This document shows, piece by piece, positions 27,305 through 35,598 of a stretch of 52,568 bases of DNA (its first letter is position 1; each line of letters starts with the position of its first letter). Source of the DNA: an uncultured Clostridia bacterium (lineage in GTDB: Bacteria; Bacillota; Clostridia; Christensenellales; UBA1242); the NCBI GenBank assembly GCA_944383275.1, contig CALWOV010000006.1:1-52568 (forward strand), written 5' to 3'. Made by a program: the position numbers and the translations under genes. The notes beneath the pieces are model-generated. The model searched no databases. It was not told where the DNA came from and saw only the letters and a list, made by a program, of their open reading frames with translations.

Positions 27305-27923
27305 TGTTCACCTCGAAATGTGTTTGTTGTGTTTTACTTATATCAAAATCGCTTTGCCCTAGAATTTCTGAATAATTTTTCATACCAAAATATAATTTTT
27401 GAATATTTTGTGTAACTTTAAAACTTGTTTTATTATTTTGATTTATTGTATTAGAGTTATTAAAAATGCTATCAGATTTTTTTATACAATTTTTAATTAA
27501 TACTTCTTGCATCAACAGATTAGCCTCATCTTCTTTTTTAATGCAAGTTGATTCTTTTAAAATCTCCATTAAAGCAAATGCAAAATTTGACATACAAGTT
27601 TCAATATCTTTTACATAATAATACTTATGTTTGTTTTCAAACGCTAACTGTTCTAAATTCTTAGCAAAATGCATTATTATGTCAATTCTATCATAAGCAT
27701 CAGAACTTGCAACAAGCTTTTCAAAATTAAATTTCCCATTTCCTGCTTTTAGAATTACTAAATCGCCACAAAATAATTTATATGGACTTTTTTCAAACTT
27801 ATTAGCATCTAAATAAGTAATTTCCGTAGCGTTGTTGATAGGAATAAAAAGCACTTTGTTGTTACTTATACTTTTTGCAACAACAACTTTACCATCTTCA
27901 GTTTGTTCTTTATATTCTTTCAT
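27285..27923 (-). CDS. Protein of unknown function, 213 aa
   Basis: Not recognised. The first 60 or so residues look like a small beta-barrel (KVVVAKSISNNKVLFIPI, LFCGDLVILK). A helical middle contains two Cys (TCMSN, STCIKK), and an Asn/Gln/Thr-rich C-terminus follows. There is no membrane segment. The ATG at 27923 is chosen over in-frame TTG/GTG codons immediately upstream; GGTGG precedes it closely. Strong promoter upstream; overlaps the 238-aa gene. Confidence 0.78.
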   Translation of the reverse strand: MKEYKEQTEDGKVVVAKSISNNKVLFIPINNATEITYLDANKFEKSPYKLFCGDLVILKAGNGKFNFEKLVASSDAYDRIDIIMHFAKNLEQLAFENKHKYYYVKDIETCMSNFAFALMEILKESTCIKKEDEANLLMQEVLIKNCIKKSDSIFNNSNTINQNNKTSFKVTQNIQKLYFGMKNYSEILGQSDFDISKTQQTHFEVNNEQPTL

Positions 27924-27962
27924 TTCCACCAACTTAATTATAATGTTTATTAAGTTAGTTTT

Positions 27963-27991
27963 ATTATATCACAAAATGTATCTAAGGTCAA
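27963..27991 (-). promoter_or_regulatory. Promoter of the 213/238-aa operon
   Basis: Minus strand: TTGACC (27986-27991), 17-base spacer, TATAAT (27963-27968), about 40 bases from the start codon. Confidence 0.8.
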
Positions 27992-28262
27992 TACCCATTT
28001 AAAAAGCCAGTTATTACCAAATAAGATACCTATAATTAAAATTCTAATTATTTAATATTATCTGTTAAGATTATATTAAAATAAATTATTTTTTATATAT
28101 TTTAAAACAAAAAAAGATAATGCTATTACATTATCTTTTTATAGTTTTATTGATTTTAAATTGTAAGTATTTAAACTTATTATAATTATTTTTAATTTAA
28201 CTAAATTTTAATTACTAAATAAATTGCTATAAATAAAACTTTAACTTACTTTAAAAACATAT
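27992..28262. other. Intergenic region between unknown genes
   Basis: Apart from the terminator of the 185-aa gene (28111-28140), this is A+T-rich sequence with no supported ORF. Confidence 0.6.
28111..28140 (-). terminator. Terminator of the 185-aa unknown gene
   Basis: Perfect 12-base stem: AAAAAGATAATG (28111-28122) with CATTATCTTTTT (28129-28140), 6-base loop, T-tract on both strands. Confidence 0.8.
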
Positions 28263-28820
28263 TTATATAGTTCTTTGAGCAACAGCCCTTGAAAATGGCG
28301 CTTTAATTTTGCCACGCTTTTTACAAGATTTTATCATTGTTCCCCAACAACGAATGTCATAGAATAAATGCTTAGAATTATCTTTTGCACTGCGAATTTG
28401 TAAAACATCATAGTTATCCATATCGTGTTTTATAATTCTAACAAGATTTTTGTGCGAAAGTGCAATGCTTGAAGCAAATTGACACCCTTTGTTTACTGAG
28501 AACATAGCACGCAATAAAAGATATAACCCCTTTTCTTTTTGATTGTCATCAAGTTCAGTGCTTTCATAGATATCTTTTGCATAACCACGAATATTGTCAA
28601 GCCTTTGCTCGAACTTAACATCTTCACCTATTTTAGATAAAATTACTTTACCATTGTGTTCTGCTTTTTCAAGTTCTTCACCTGATAATGTGTTTACAAG
28701 TGCAGCATAATCTTCAACATTAAAAGTGCTTACATTAGCATCTTTACCAAGCAATACTATTTGGTCATTTCCATTCGTTGCGCTGTTTAAAGAAATTACG
28801 GTTTGTGTTTTATTTGTCAT
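28263..28820 (-). CDS. Protein of unknown function, 185 aa
   Basis: Not recognised. It is cytosolic, with a short beta-like N-terminus (QTVISLNSATNGNDQIVLLG), an acidic helical middle, and a basic C-terminus (KSCKKRGKIKAPFSRAVAQR) that could bind nucleic acid. It has its own near-consensus promoter and terminator, so it is an independent transcription unit just downstream of the OLD-like ATPase. Confidence 0.8.
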   Translation of the reverse strand: MTNKTQTVISLNSATNGNDQIVLLGKDANVSTFNVEDYAALVNTLSGEELEKAEHNGKVILSKIGEDVKFEQRLDNIRGYAKDIYESTELDDNQKEKGLYLLLRAMFSVNKGCQFASSIALSHKNLVRIIKHDMDNYDVLQIRSAKDNSKHLFYDIRCWGTMIKSCKKRGKIKAPFSRAVAQRTI

Positions 28821-28938
28821 AGCACACCCCTTTTAAATATTTTATATAAAGTTTAAAAATTTATTCAAACTTTGTTATAAACAAGCATATTAAAAGTTTT
28901 GGGTTTAAAAGTTTATCTCTTAACTTTTAACTAATGCT

Positions 28939-28967
28939 ATTATAACAAATCAGGATTTCAAAGTCAA
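28939..28967 (-). promoter_or_regulatory. Promoter of the 185-aa unknown gene
   Basis: Minus strand: TTGACT (28962-28967), 17-base spacer, TATAAT (28939-28944). It follows the ATPase terminator by some 25 bases and leaves a leader of about 110 bases. Confidence 0.8.
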
Positions 28968-28992
28968 GACCTTTTACAAAAATAAAAAGCAT

Positions 28993-29017
28993 AAAACCCT
29001 GTTAAATACAGGGTTTT
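28993..29017 (-). terminator. Terminator of the OLD-like ATPase unit
   Basis: AAAACCCTG (28993-29001) pairs with CAGGGTTTT (29009-29017), followed by ATGCTTTTTATTTTT on the minus strand. Confidence 0.8.
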
Positions 29018-29023
29018 AGCAAA

Positions 29024-30790
29024 TTATTCTACAATTGTAGTTAAAAGTTTTTCCCAAACTTTTCTAAGTGGCCTTGATATTTTAATCGAGTCAAAATTTT
29101 TAATAAAATAGCGTTTAACACGAGCTGAAATTTCATCTAAATAGTTTGCTGGTAAATTATAGTTTTTCTTATTTGCATATGAAGTAAGTTGAATAACAAA
29201 ATGTTCTTGTGTATCAATTTCAAATTTAGCATCTAGAATACTAGCAATATATTTTCCTGCTGCTTTTGCAATAATCTCGTAAGGAATAATATCTTCTATT
29301 GTTTCATAATAACCAAAGTTTCTTATTGACACAACTCTGTTTGTATTATTTTTATAAGCGTGATTAACTAGATAATCTCTGATTTTTTTACTTGCTTCAT
29401 CATTAGATAAAAATACTGTTGGTAATTCTTTTCCTTCTGATAAAATTTGAGCAACACCATCTAGACCATTTTCACCCGTTGACACGAATACAACATCATT
29501 AGGAACACGGAATTTACCTTTACCTGTTAAATAGTTTTTAATTGTTGCAAGATAATTTTGATTACTTTCTGAAAGAACTATAACAGGTTTACAACCATTT
29601 AAAATAGATTTTGAAATCTCGATACCCACAGCACTTTGAACAGGATATAAAGACGCCTCATTGCTTCTTTCACTGTTAAGTTTTAATTCGTTTGTTACAA
29701 CACTGTGTCCAACATCATCTTTAAATACAACTTTTGTTCTGTTTAAATGTTTTGTTGGAAGCATAAAACTTGAGTGAGTTGAGTAGATAAGTTGATTATC
29801 TTTTGCTAATCTTTCTAAAAATCTTACCAAATCTTGTTGAGCAAGACTGTGCAAAGTCATTCCACTTTCATCTAGCAATAATATTGTGTTTGTATAAAAA
29901 TATTTACTTTCAAGTGAGAACACCAAAAAGAATGATAAAAACCATTGCATACCAACACTGCGTTCTTCAAGTGGAGCACGGTTGCCCTTATCATCGGTTA
30001 CCCAAATTCTTAACACATCGCCTTCAAAAGTGAATTCAAACTTATATGAACCCTGATGCCATATCTGTGAAAATTCATAACTTAATTTTTTACCTGCTTT
30101 ATCAAACAAATCTTGATATTCCTGTTTGCGTTTTACAAGCAATGCCATATCTTTGGCTGACATATTTGTTTTGTTTTCTGAAAACAAAAGTGGAATATCT
30201 TGCTTTAACATTTCAGGCGTTATACCAACATACATAAGTAAAAGTTTAATTGTTCTGCGCTTGCTGGTTGAAAGTGCATTAACACCTGATTTGTTAAATT
30301 TTGCCAACATTTGTGGTAAGTAGATGTTACTATCAAGGTTTCCATAGTTGCTATAATAGATAAAGCCTGGCATTATTTTTACAATAAAATTATGTAATTT
30401 AATTTTTTGCTCATCTGGCACATTAACAGGAACTTCCACAATATATTTTCCACATAAAGTTCTTGATACGATACAGGTATCAAATGGTTTTATCATAGGA
30501 AAATATTTTTTTAACATTCCAAGGTCGCGTGGTTCAAGTTTAAATCTTGCAGAAACAAACACAGGCATTTGTTCGCTATCCATAATTTCATTAAATCGGT
30601 CGCGTGGTAAATCAGAATGAGAGATTTTATTATCAGATTGAAATGCTGGTTTTAATTTCCACAAAGCCTTTAAAAGATTACTTTTTCCTGCTTCGTTAAC
30701 ACCAGCAATTGCTGTTATATCTTGACAATTAATCCAGCCCGAGTCCAAAAAAGAACGAAAATTTTGAACTCGAAATAATTTTAGTTTCAT
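29024..30790 (-). CDS. OLD-like ABC/AAA ATPase with degenerate TOPRIM-like C-terminal region
   Basis: 588 residues. The N-terminal ATPase half has Walker A GVNEAGKS (30-37), a signature-like SVGMQWFLSF segment (278-287), Walker B LLLDES (304-309) and H-loop STHSS (337-341). This is the AAA_15/OLD (overcoming lysogenization defect) pattern. The C-terminal half resembles a TOPRIM domain: VIVLSES with Glu408, then VFLSND (459-464), where the first Asp of the usual DxD is Ser462, and the IEDIIP segment common after TOPRIM in this family. Nuclease activity may therefore be lost. OLD proteins include phage-defence and DNA-processing enzymes; the role here is unproven. GGAGG precedes the ATG, and the gene follows the 54-aa membrane peptide by 17 bases. 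Confidence 0.85.
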   Translation of the reverse strand: MKLKLFRVQNFRSFLDSGWINCQDITAIAGVNEAGKSNLLKALWKLKPAFQSDNKISHSDLPRDRFNEIMDSEQMPVFVSARFKLEPRDLGMLKKYFPMIKPFDTCIVSRTLCGKYIVEVPVNVPDEQKIKLHNFIVKIMPGFIYYSNYGNLDSNIYLPQMLAKFNKSGVNALSTSKRRTIKLLLMYVGITPEMLKQDIPLLFSENKTNMSAKDMALLVKRKQEYQDLFDKAGKKLSYEFSQIWHQGSYKFEFTFEGDVLRIWVTDDKGNRAPLEERSVGMQWFLSFFLVFSLESKYFYTNTILLLDESGMTLHSLAQQDLVRFLERLAKDNQLIYSTHSSFMLPTKHLNRTKVVFKDDVGHSVVTNELKLNSERSNEASLYPVQSAVGIEISKSILNGCKPVIVLSESNQNYLATIKNYLTGKGKFRVPNDVVFVSTGENGLDGVAQILSEGKELPTVFLSNDEASKKIRDYLVNHAYKNNTNRVVSIRNFGYYETIEDIIPYEIIAKAAGKYIASILDAKFEIDTQEHFVIQLTSYANKKNYNLPANYLDEISARVKRYFIKNFDSIKISRPLRKVWEKLLTTIVE

Positions 30791-30807
30791 ACCTTTCCTC
30801 CTAAACG

Positions 30808-30972
30808 CTATCCAGCGGTTATTACGTTAAGGGAAACACAAAGGAAATAAAAAACAAGCACTAGTAATATTTTTTGAAAAAAACAAGAAAAATCATTAAC
30901 CGTGTTTACCAACACTGCAGAATGATTAGAACTAGTTTTACAAAGAATATTGACTGATGCTTGTTGTAACAT
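30808..30972 (-). CDS. 54-aa single-span membrane peptide upstream of the OLD-like ATPase
   Basis: It begins at an ATG (30972) preceded by GGAGGAG at ideal distance, which supports real translation. The first 30 residues are polar with two Cys; residues about 34-52 are a hydrophobic membrane span (ILLVLVFYFLCVSLNV). It sits between a near-consensus promoter and the OLD-like ATPase gene, so the two are cotranscribed. No known family is recognised. Confidence 0.65.
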   Translation of the reverse strand: MLQQASVNILCKTSSNHSAVLVNTVNDFSCFFQKILLVLVFYFLCVSLNVITAG

Positions 30973-31010
30973 TTGTCTCCTCCATATAAGCCCAATAACT
31001 AACTGATAGT

Positions 31011-31039
31011 AGTATAACACACACTTTTAATTTTGGCAA
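31011..31039 (-). promoter_or_regulatory. Promoter of the micropeptide/OLD-like ATPase operon
   Basis: Minus strand: TTGCCA (31034-31039), 17-base spacer, TATACT (31011-31016), about 40 bases before the micropeptide start. Confidence 0.75.
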
Positions 31040-31327
31040 TCAATTTAAACTGAGTTTTTTATATAGAATTTTTTATAATAAAAATAAAGTGTCGTAAAAA
31101 TTTTAAAAACTAAAATTTTTTGTAAATTAAATAAACAAAAATAAAAAAGACCTATTTTGTTTCGCAACAATATAAATCTTTTTTAATTTATAACTTTATT
31201 TAAAATTAAGATTAACTAAATAAAATTAATAATTTTATATACACAAATATAAGCAATATAATTTTAATTAAGATAAAGTATTATAAAACATTTTAATTTT
31301 ATAATTAAACTTTATTTTATAAAATTA
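31040..31327. other. Intergenic region between lipoprotein and ATPase units
   Basis: Contains the lipoprotein terminator (31143-31184). The remainder is A+T-rich without a supported ORF. Confidence 0.6.
31143..31184 (-). terminator. Terminator of the lipoprotein gene
   Basis: AAAAAAGA (31143-31150) pairs with TCTTTTTT (31177-31184). The interior TATTTTGTT/AACAATATA (8 of 9) extends the stem around the loop TCGC. T-tracts on both strands make it bidirectional. Confidence 0.7.
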
Positions 31328-32179
31328 TTACATACCCCCCATTTGCATGCTAAATGAACCTTCTTTATAACCTTCAATACTGGTTGGTGCAGTAAGTTTT
31401 GTTTCTGAATAGTTAAAACTACAAGAATATTTGTCGTAACTTACTCGTGTGTTATTTTCAAAAACTTCTCTATTAATTTCATATTTTGTAAATTTTTTGT
31501 CAGCAATTTCATAGTAGTAAGTTGTAACGGTTTTTTGCTCAACTTCATCAGTGCCTTCAGTTATTTTTGCAACTTCTGTAATTACAAATTTTAAACTGTA
31601 AGCACCTTCTCCGGTTTTAAGCAATTCCATTTCAATATTGTCGCCAGCTGCTGTAATATCATCTGCAGTGATTAAAGTGGTCAAAGCATAACTTAAAGGG
31701 CTTAATATTGAAGCACTTTGTGTAAACATACTTTCTTCTGTTGCTTCATATATTTTTTTGCTTTCATTAATATTATAGTATGCATCACCAATTTTTACAA
31801 TTTTATATTCACCACTAGCACTTGTAACAGAAGAACCTACCATACCTGTGTCAATACGAATATCCCTACTAGCACTTTGGTTGATTTGAATAATAGTTTC
31901 GGTGTCTGTTTTATAAACTATACTTGTTCCTGAAGTTTTTAATGTAGTATTAGTTCCTTCTTCTTTATCAATTTCCATTGCTTCATTATTTAAAGTATAA
32001 CTAAAACTTTTAACATTTTCATAATTTGCAATTGTGCCTGCTTCGGTTAAAGCAGACAATGCTTCATCTTGTTCAATAGGGTCGCCACCACAAGCAGTGA
32101 ACAAAAGCAAACAAGGAAGCAACAAAACAACAGCGAGAGCCATTTTAAACCAAGTTGCCGACTTTGATTTTGTAAGCAT
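31328..32179 (-). CDS. Lipoprotein of unknown function
   Basis: A signal peptide with lipobox LFTAC (Cys30, then GGD) predicts lipid anchoring outside the membrane. The 283-residue protein is mostly beta-strand (repeated patterns such as IVYKTDTETIIQI and TVTTYYYEIADKKFTKYEI), like periplasmic lipid- or ligand-binding lipoproteins of the LolA/LppX type; that resemblance is only structural guesswork. It ends in MQMGGM. GGAGGAG precedes the ATG, and the promoter appears about 230 bases upstream. Confidence 0.85.
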   Translation of the reverse strand: MLTKSKSATWFKMALAVVLLLPCLLLFTACGGDPIEQDEALSALTEAGTIANYENVKSFSYTLNNEAMEIDKEEGTNTTLKTSGTSIVYKTDTETIIQINQSASRDIRIDTGMVGSSVTSASGEYKIVKIGDAYYNINESKKIYEATEESMFTQSASILSPLSYALTTLITADDITAAGDNIEMELLKTGEGAYSLKFVITEVAKITEGTDEVEQKTVTTYYYEIADKKFTKYEINREVFENNTRVSYDKYSCSFNYSETKLTAPTSIEGYKEGSFSMQMGGM

Positions 32180-32408
32180 AAATCTCCTCCTTAATTAATT
32201 TTTAATATTATCGATAGTTTTAAAGAGTGGGCTACTTGTTTAAAACTAATGATAACCAACATTTTGACAGTAAACTATGAACTAATATATTTACTATCTA
32301 GAACTTATAATATGTATAAATTTTTTTATACTTTACTAATTACAATTAAATGTAAATGCATCAAAAAACAATAAATTAAAAATAAAACAAACTTTTCCTT
32401 ACATAATT

Positions 32409-32437
32409 AAGATACTAAATAATAAAAATATTGTCAA
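32409..32437 (-). promoter_or_regulatory. Promoter of the lipoprotein gene
   Basis: Minus strand: TTGACA (32432-32437), 17-base spacer, TATCTT (32409-32414). The -35 sits in TTAATTGACAATA, the same context as the promoter at 33175-33203. Confidence 0.6.
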
Positions 32438-32452
32438 TTAATTTTCTAAAAT

Positions 32453-32480
32453 AAAAAACCACTATTACTAGTGGTTTTTT
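32453..32480 (-). terminator. Terminator of the 201-aa membrane-anchored protein gene
   Basis: Perfect 12-base stem AAAAAACCACTA (32453-32464) with TAGTGGTTTTTT (32469-32480), 4-base loop, directly after the stop codon. Confidence 0.85.
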
Positions 32481-32481
32481 G

Positions 32482-33087
32482 TTATGCGTGATAACCTTCA
32501 ATATCTTCACAAACATTATACAAGTTAGAAGTGTTTACAAAAGTAACATAAGTCCAATAATTTGAACCAGATTCACTGTAAGCATAAATAACTGTTTCTT
32601 GTGCACCTGTGTTGCTTATACCCATTGCAATTGAAGCAATTTTGTTGTTTGTTGGGTTTGCATTAGGTGTGTATTCGTTACCATATGCATCTGTTAATAT
32701 ATATGGTTCGTTAAAAGTAAGTTCAACAACATATTCGTATTTTGATTTTAAGGTTGAAACTGTTTCGCTTTCAGAAGAACCACTTCCAACATAATTAATT
32801 TCAAACTTACTTCCAACAACGCCAAGGAAGATAGTGTTTAAAATGGAATATGAACCAGAACTGTTAAACGCATTTAAAATTTTATCATAATTATTTTTTT
32901 GTGTTTCATCAGATGAATCTTTATTAGCAATGTAATAGTCGGTATTACCATTATAAACAATAATTTGGTCTGGTTGTTTAACTGTTGGCATAATTTTTGT
33001 TGGCACGCATGCTAAAACAATAACACATATTATTAAAGCACCAACTATACCAAGACCGATATAAGAAAATATTTTTGCTAAACTCAT
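32482..33087 (-). CDS. Membrane-anchored extracytoplasmic protein, 201 aa
   Basis: Not recognised. One N-terminal membrane span (about 5-29) is followed by a Ser/Asn/Tyr-rich beta-type domain outside the cell. I start at the ATG at 33087 because AAAGGTGAT lies upstream at good distance; a longer frame upstream lacks an RBS and would cross the leader. It lies between ftsH and the lipoprotein gene and shares a -35 context with the latter. Confidence 0.8.
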   Translation of the reverse strand: MSLAKIFSYIGLGIVGALIICVIVLACVPTKIMPTVKQPDQIIVYNGNTDYYIANKDSSDETQKNNYDKILNAFNSSGSYSILNTIFLGVVGSKFEINYVGSGSSESETVSTLKSKYEYVVELTFNEPYILTDAYGNEYTPNANPTNNKIASIAMGISNTGAQETVIYAYSESGSNYWTYVTFVNTSNLYNVCEDIEGYHA

Positions 33088-33122
33088 ATTAATATCACCT
33101 TTGTTGTATTTTATTAAATAAA

Positions 33123-33155
33123 TTTTACATTTGCCAATTAATTGCAAATGTAAAA
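33123..33155. repeat. Perfect 12-base inverted repeat in a 5' leader
   Basis: TTTTACATTTGC (33123-33134) and GCAAATGTAAAA (33144-33155) are exact reverse complements separated by 9 bases. The dyad lies between the promoter (33175-33203) and the RBS of the 201-aa gene, so it forms an RNA hairpin early in the leader or a DNA operator. No T-tract follows it immediately. Confidence 0.65.
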
Positions 33156-33174
33156 CTTAAATTAAGATAATAAA

Positions 33175-33203
33175 ATTATATAATAACATAAATTTATTGT
33201 CAA
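33175..33203 (-). promoter_or_regulatory. Perfect consensus promoter of the 201-aa protein gene
   Basis: Minus strand: TTGACA (33198-33203), 17-base spacer, TATAAT (33175-33180). Confidence 0.85.
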
Positions 33204-33212
33204 TTAATTTTA

Positions 33213-35426
33213 CTATTCTTTATTATTGTCAGTTTTAGAAGTTTTAGTATTAGTCTTTTTTGTTGTTTTGCTGGTTTTTGGTTTTTCTGAACCATTATTT
33301 TCTTCTATAACAGTTTTTTCTTCTTTTATTTCGGATTTAATTTCTTCAGGTTTTTCATTTTCTTGTTCAACTTGTTCAGTTTTCGTTTCAGAATTTTGTT
33401 TTAAACCACCTTCTCCGTTAAACGCAGCCAATGCTTTAGCCCTTAACAATCTTATTTTTTCTTCTTCTAATTGCTTGTTAAGTTCTTCTTGTTTTTGTTT
33501 TTCTTCGCGTGCTCTTTGGTCTTCTTTTTCGCGTTCAACTTCAATCTCGGTCATATGAGCAATAACTTCTTTTGCTGATTTACCTTCAAGCAACATATCA
33601 ACTTCAATAGAGTAAATGGTTTCTTTTTCCATCAAAACTTCAACCATATTATCCATAATTGTTCTATATTGTTCAAGGCGTTTTACGGCATTTTGATAAC
33701 CATTTTCCAGAACTTTTCTTACTTCATCATCAATAAGTGCCAAAGTTTGCTCGCTTAAACCACTGTGTGTTTGGAAGTCACGACCTAAGAACACTTCACC
33801 TTCGCCAGCATAACAAACAGGTCCAAGTTTATCACTCATACCAAACTCGGTAATCATTCTGCGAGCAAGTTCGGTTGCTTGTTTAATATCGTTTGAAGCA
33901 CCTGTGCTGAATTTTTTATAAATAATATATTCAGCAGCACGCCCACCCATTGTGAATTCAATATATTCAGTAATCTGTTCACGAGTTAATTGTGTTTTTT
34001 CTTCAATAGGAGAAGGTCTTGTGTAACCTGCAGCCATTCCACGAGGAATAACACTTACTTCGTTAACTTCGTTTTTATAATATTTTGAAGTTCTCATTAA
34101 AATCGCGTGACCTGCTTCGTGGTATGCTGTTTCTCGTTTATCTTCTTCAGAAACAACACGGCTAACCTTTTTAGGTCCCATAGAAACTTTTGAGATACCT
34201 TCAGTAATATCATTTTGGGTAATTTTAGAACGATTATCACGGGCAGCAAGAATAGCTGCTTCGTTAATAATGTTTTCTATATCTGCACCTGTTAAACCAG
34301 CAAGGACTCTTGCAATTTGTTCATAGTTAATGTTTTCAGACATAGGTTTATTTCTTGCATATAATCTTAAAATCTTTTCGCGACCTTTAACATCTGGTGG
34401 ATTAACAGTAATTCTTCTATCAAACCTTCCAGCACGCAAAAGTGCAGGGTCTAATACATCAGGCCTGTTTGTTGCAGCAAGAACAATAATTCCTTCATTA
34501 TTATCAAAACCGTCCATTTCAACAAGTAATTGGTTTAATGTTTGCTCGCGTTCATCGTTTGTGCTTCCCAAACCTGCACCACGCTGACGCCCTACTGCAT
34601 CTATTTCATCAATAAAGATTAAACAAGGTGCATTGCGTTTTGCTGTTTCAAATAAATCACGAACTCTGGCAGCACCAACACCAACATACATTTCAACGAA
34701 ATCACTACCTGTGATTGAGAAGAATGGAACACCTGCTTCACCAGCAATGGCTTTTCCAAGCAATGTTTTACCTGTTCCCGGAGGACCAACAAGTAACACA
34801 CCTTTTGGTATTCTTGCACCTAAATCGGTAAATTTTTTAGGGTTTTTAAGAAATTCAACAATTTCTTGCATTTCGCGTTTTTCTTCATCACAACCAGCAA
34901 CATCGTCAAAACTAACTTTTATGTTACTTTCGCGTCTTGCACGATTTTTACCAAACTCCATATTCTTTCCATTCATTTTTGAAATTGAACGAATAAGGAA
35001 GAATGCAAGTAACGCAATCATTGCAATATATAAGAAAGGCAATATTCTGCTGAACCAACTTTCTGCTTGTGGCTCACTTGAATAATCTATCTGTGCATCT
35101 TGAAGTCGTTGCTTAAAAGAATCAACTTCGTATAATGATGTTAAACTAAAATAAAAGTCATAATCTTTGCCTGCTTTAAAATCTTTTAAAGACACTTTGT
35201 TTTTACCTGATGCATCAGTATAGATACCTGTTACTGTTACACCATTTATGTGCACGCTTTGAATTTCGCCAGCAGTTAATGAAGCGTTAAAAACACTTTC
35301 ATCTATTTTTTTACTGTTTCCATTTGGCATTAAGGTTATAACAAGAACAATTACTAATAAAATTAGCAATAAAGTTGAAAACCATGGAAACGATTTTTGT
35401 TTTCTAGGCATATTTTCTTGTTCCAA
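33213..35426 (-). CDS. ftsH: ATP-dependent zinc metalloprotease FtsH
   Basis: Membrane-bound AAA+ protease for quality control. Two transmembrane segments (about 14-33 and 128-146) flank a small extracytoplasmic domain. Walker A GPPGTGKT is at 214-221, Walker B FIDEID at 271-276, and the zinc site HEAGH at 436-440. The chain is 737 residues; the last 110 or so form a charged coiled coil and a disordered Lys/Thr/Ser tail (ending [11 protein letters not shown]) beyond the usual protease core. The start is taken as TTG at 35426, 7 bases after GGAG; an ATG five codons later lacks a good RBS. Confidence 0.96.
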   Translation of the reverse strand: MEQENMPRKQKSFPWFSTLLLILLVIVLVITLMPNGNSKKIDESVFNASLTAGEIQSVHINGVTVTGIYTDASGKNKVSLKDFKAGKDYDFYFSLTSLYEVDSFKQRLQDAQIDYSSEPQAESWFSRILPFLYIAMIALLAFFLIRSISKMNGKNMEFGKNRARRESNIKVSFDDVAGCDEEKREMQEIVEFLKNPKKFTDLGARIPKGVLLVGPPGTGKTLLGKAIAGEAGVPFFSITGSDFVEMYVGVGAARVRDLFETAKRNAPCLIFIDEIDAVGRQRGAGLGSTNDEREQTLNQLLVEMDGFDNNEGIIVLAATNRPDVLDPALLRAGRFDRRITVNPPDVKGREKILRLYARNKPMSENINYEQIARVLAGLTGADIENIINEAAILAARDNRSKITQNDITEGISKVSMGPKKVSRVVSEEDKRETAYHEAGHAILMRTSKYYKNEVNEVSVIPRGMAAGYTRPSPIEEKTQLTREQITEYIEFTMGGRAAEYIIYKKFSTGASNDIKQATELARRMITEFGMSDKLGPVCYAGEGEVFLGRDFQTHSGLSEQTLALIDDEVRKVLENGYQNAVKRLEQYRTIMDNMVEVLMEKETIYSIEVDMLLEGKSAKEVIAHMTEIEVEREKEDQRAREEKQKQEELNKQLEEEKIRLLRAKALAAFNGEGGLKQNSETKTEQVEQENEKPEEIKSEIKEEKTVIEENNGSEKPKTSKTTKKTNTKTSKTDNNKE

Positions 35427-35524
35427 ATTAACACTCCTTATTTATTGATAATCTTTTGCATTATAACACAGATTATACAAAAAGAAAAGAATTTTAACCC
35501 ATTTTTTATGTTGAAAATTCAAAA

Positions 35525-35548
35525 AAGAGTGAGTATTTTCTCACTCTT
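35525..35548 (-). terminator. Terminator of spoIVA
   Basis: AAGAGTGAG (35525-35533) pairs with CTCACTCTT (35540-35548), followed by a T-tract on the minus strand. It separates spoIVA from ftsH. Confidence 0.8.
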
Positions 35549-35598
35549 AATCTACATTTTTACATAAAAAGTTTATTAAGCATTTACCACCTCAAAAA

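Larger units (their letters stand above)
32180..32481. other. Long leader region of the lipoprotein gene
   Basis: From the predicted promoter (32409-32437) to the lipoprotein RBS there are about 220 bases without an ORF. No known riboswitch core is recognised. It could be a long 5' untranslated region. The terminator of the next upstream gene occupies 32453-32480. Confidence 0.5.
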
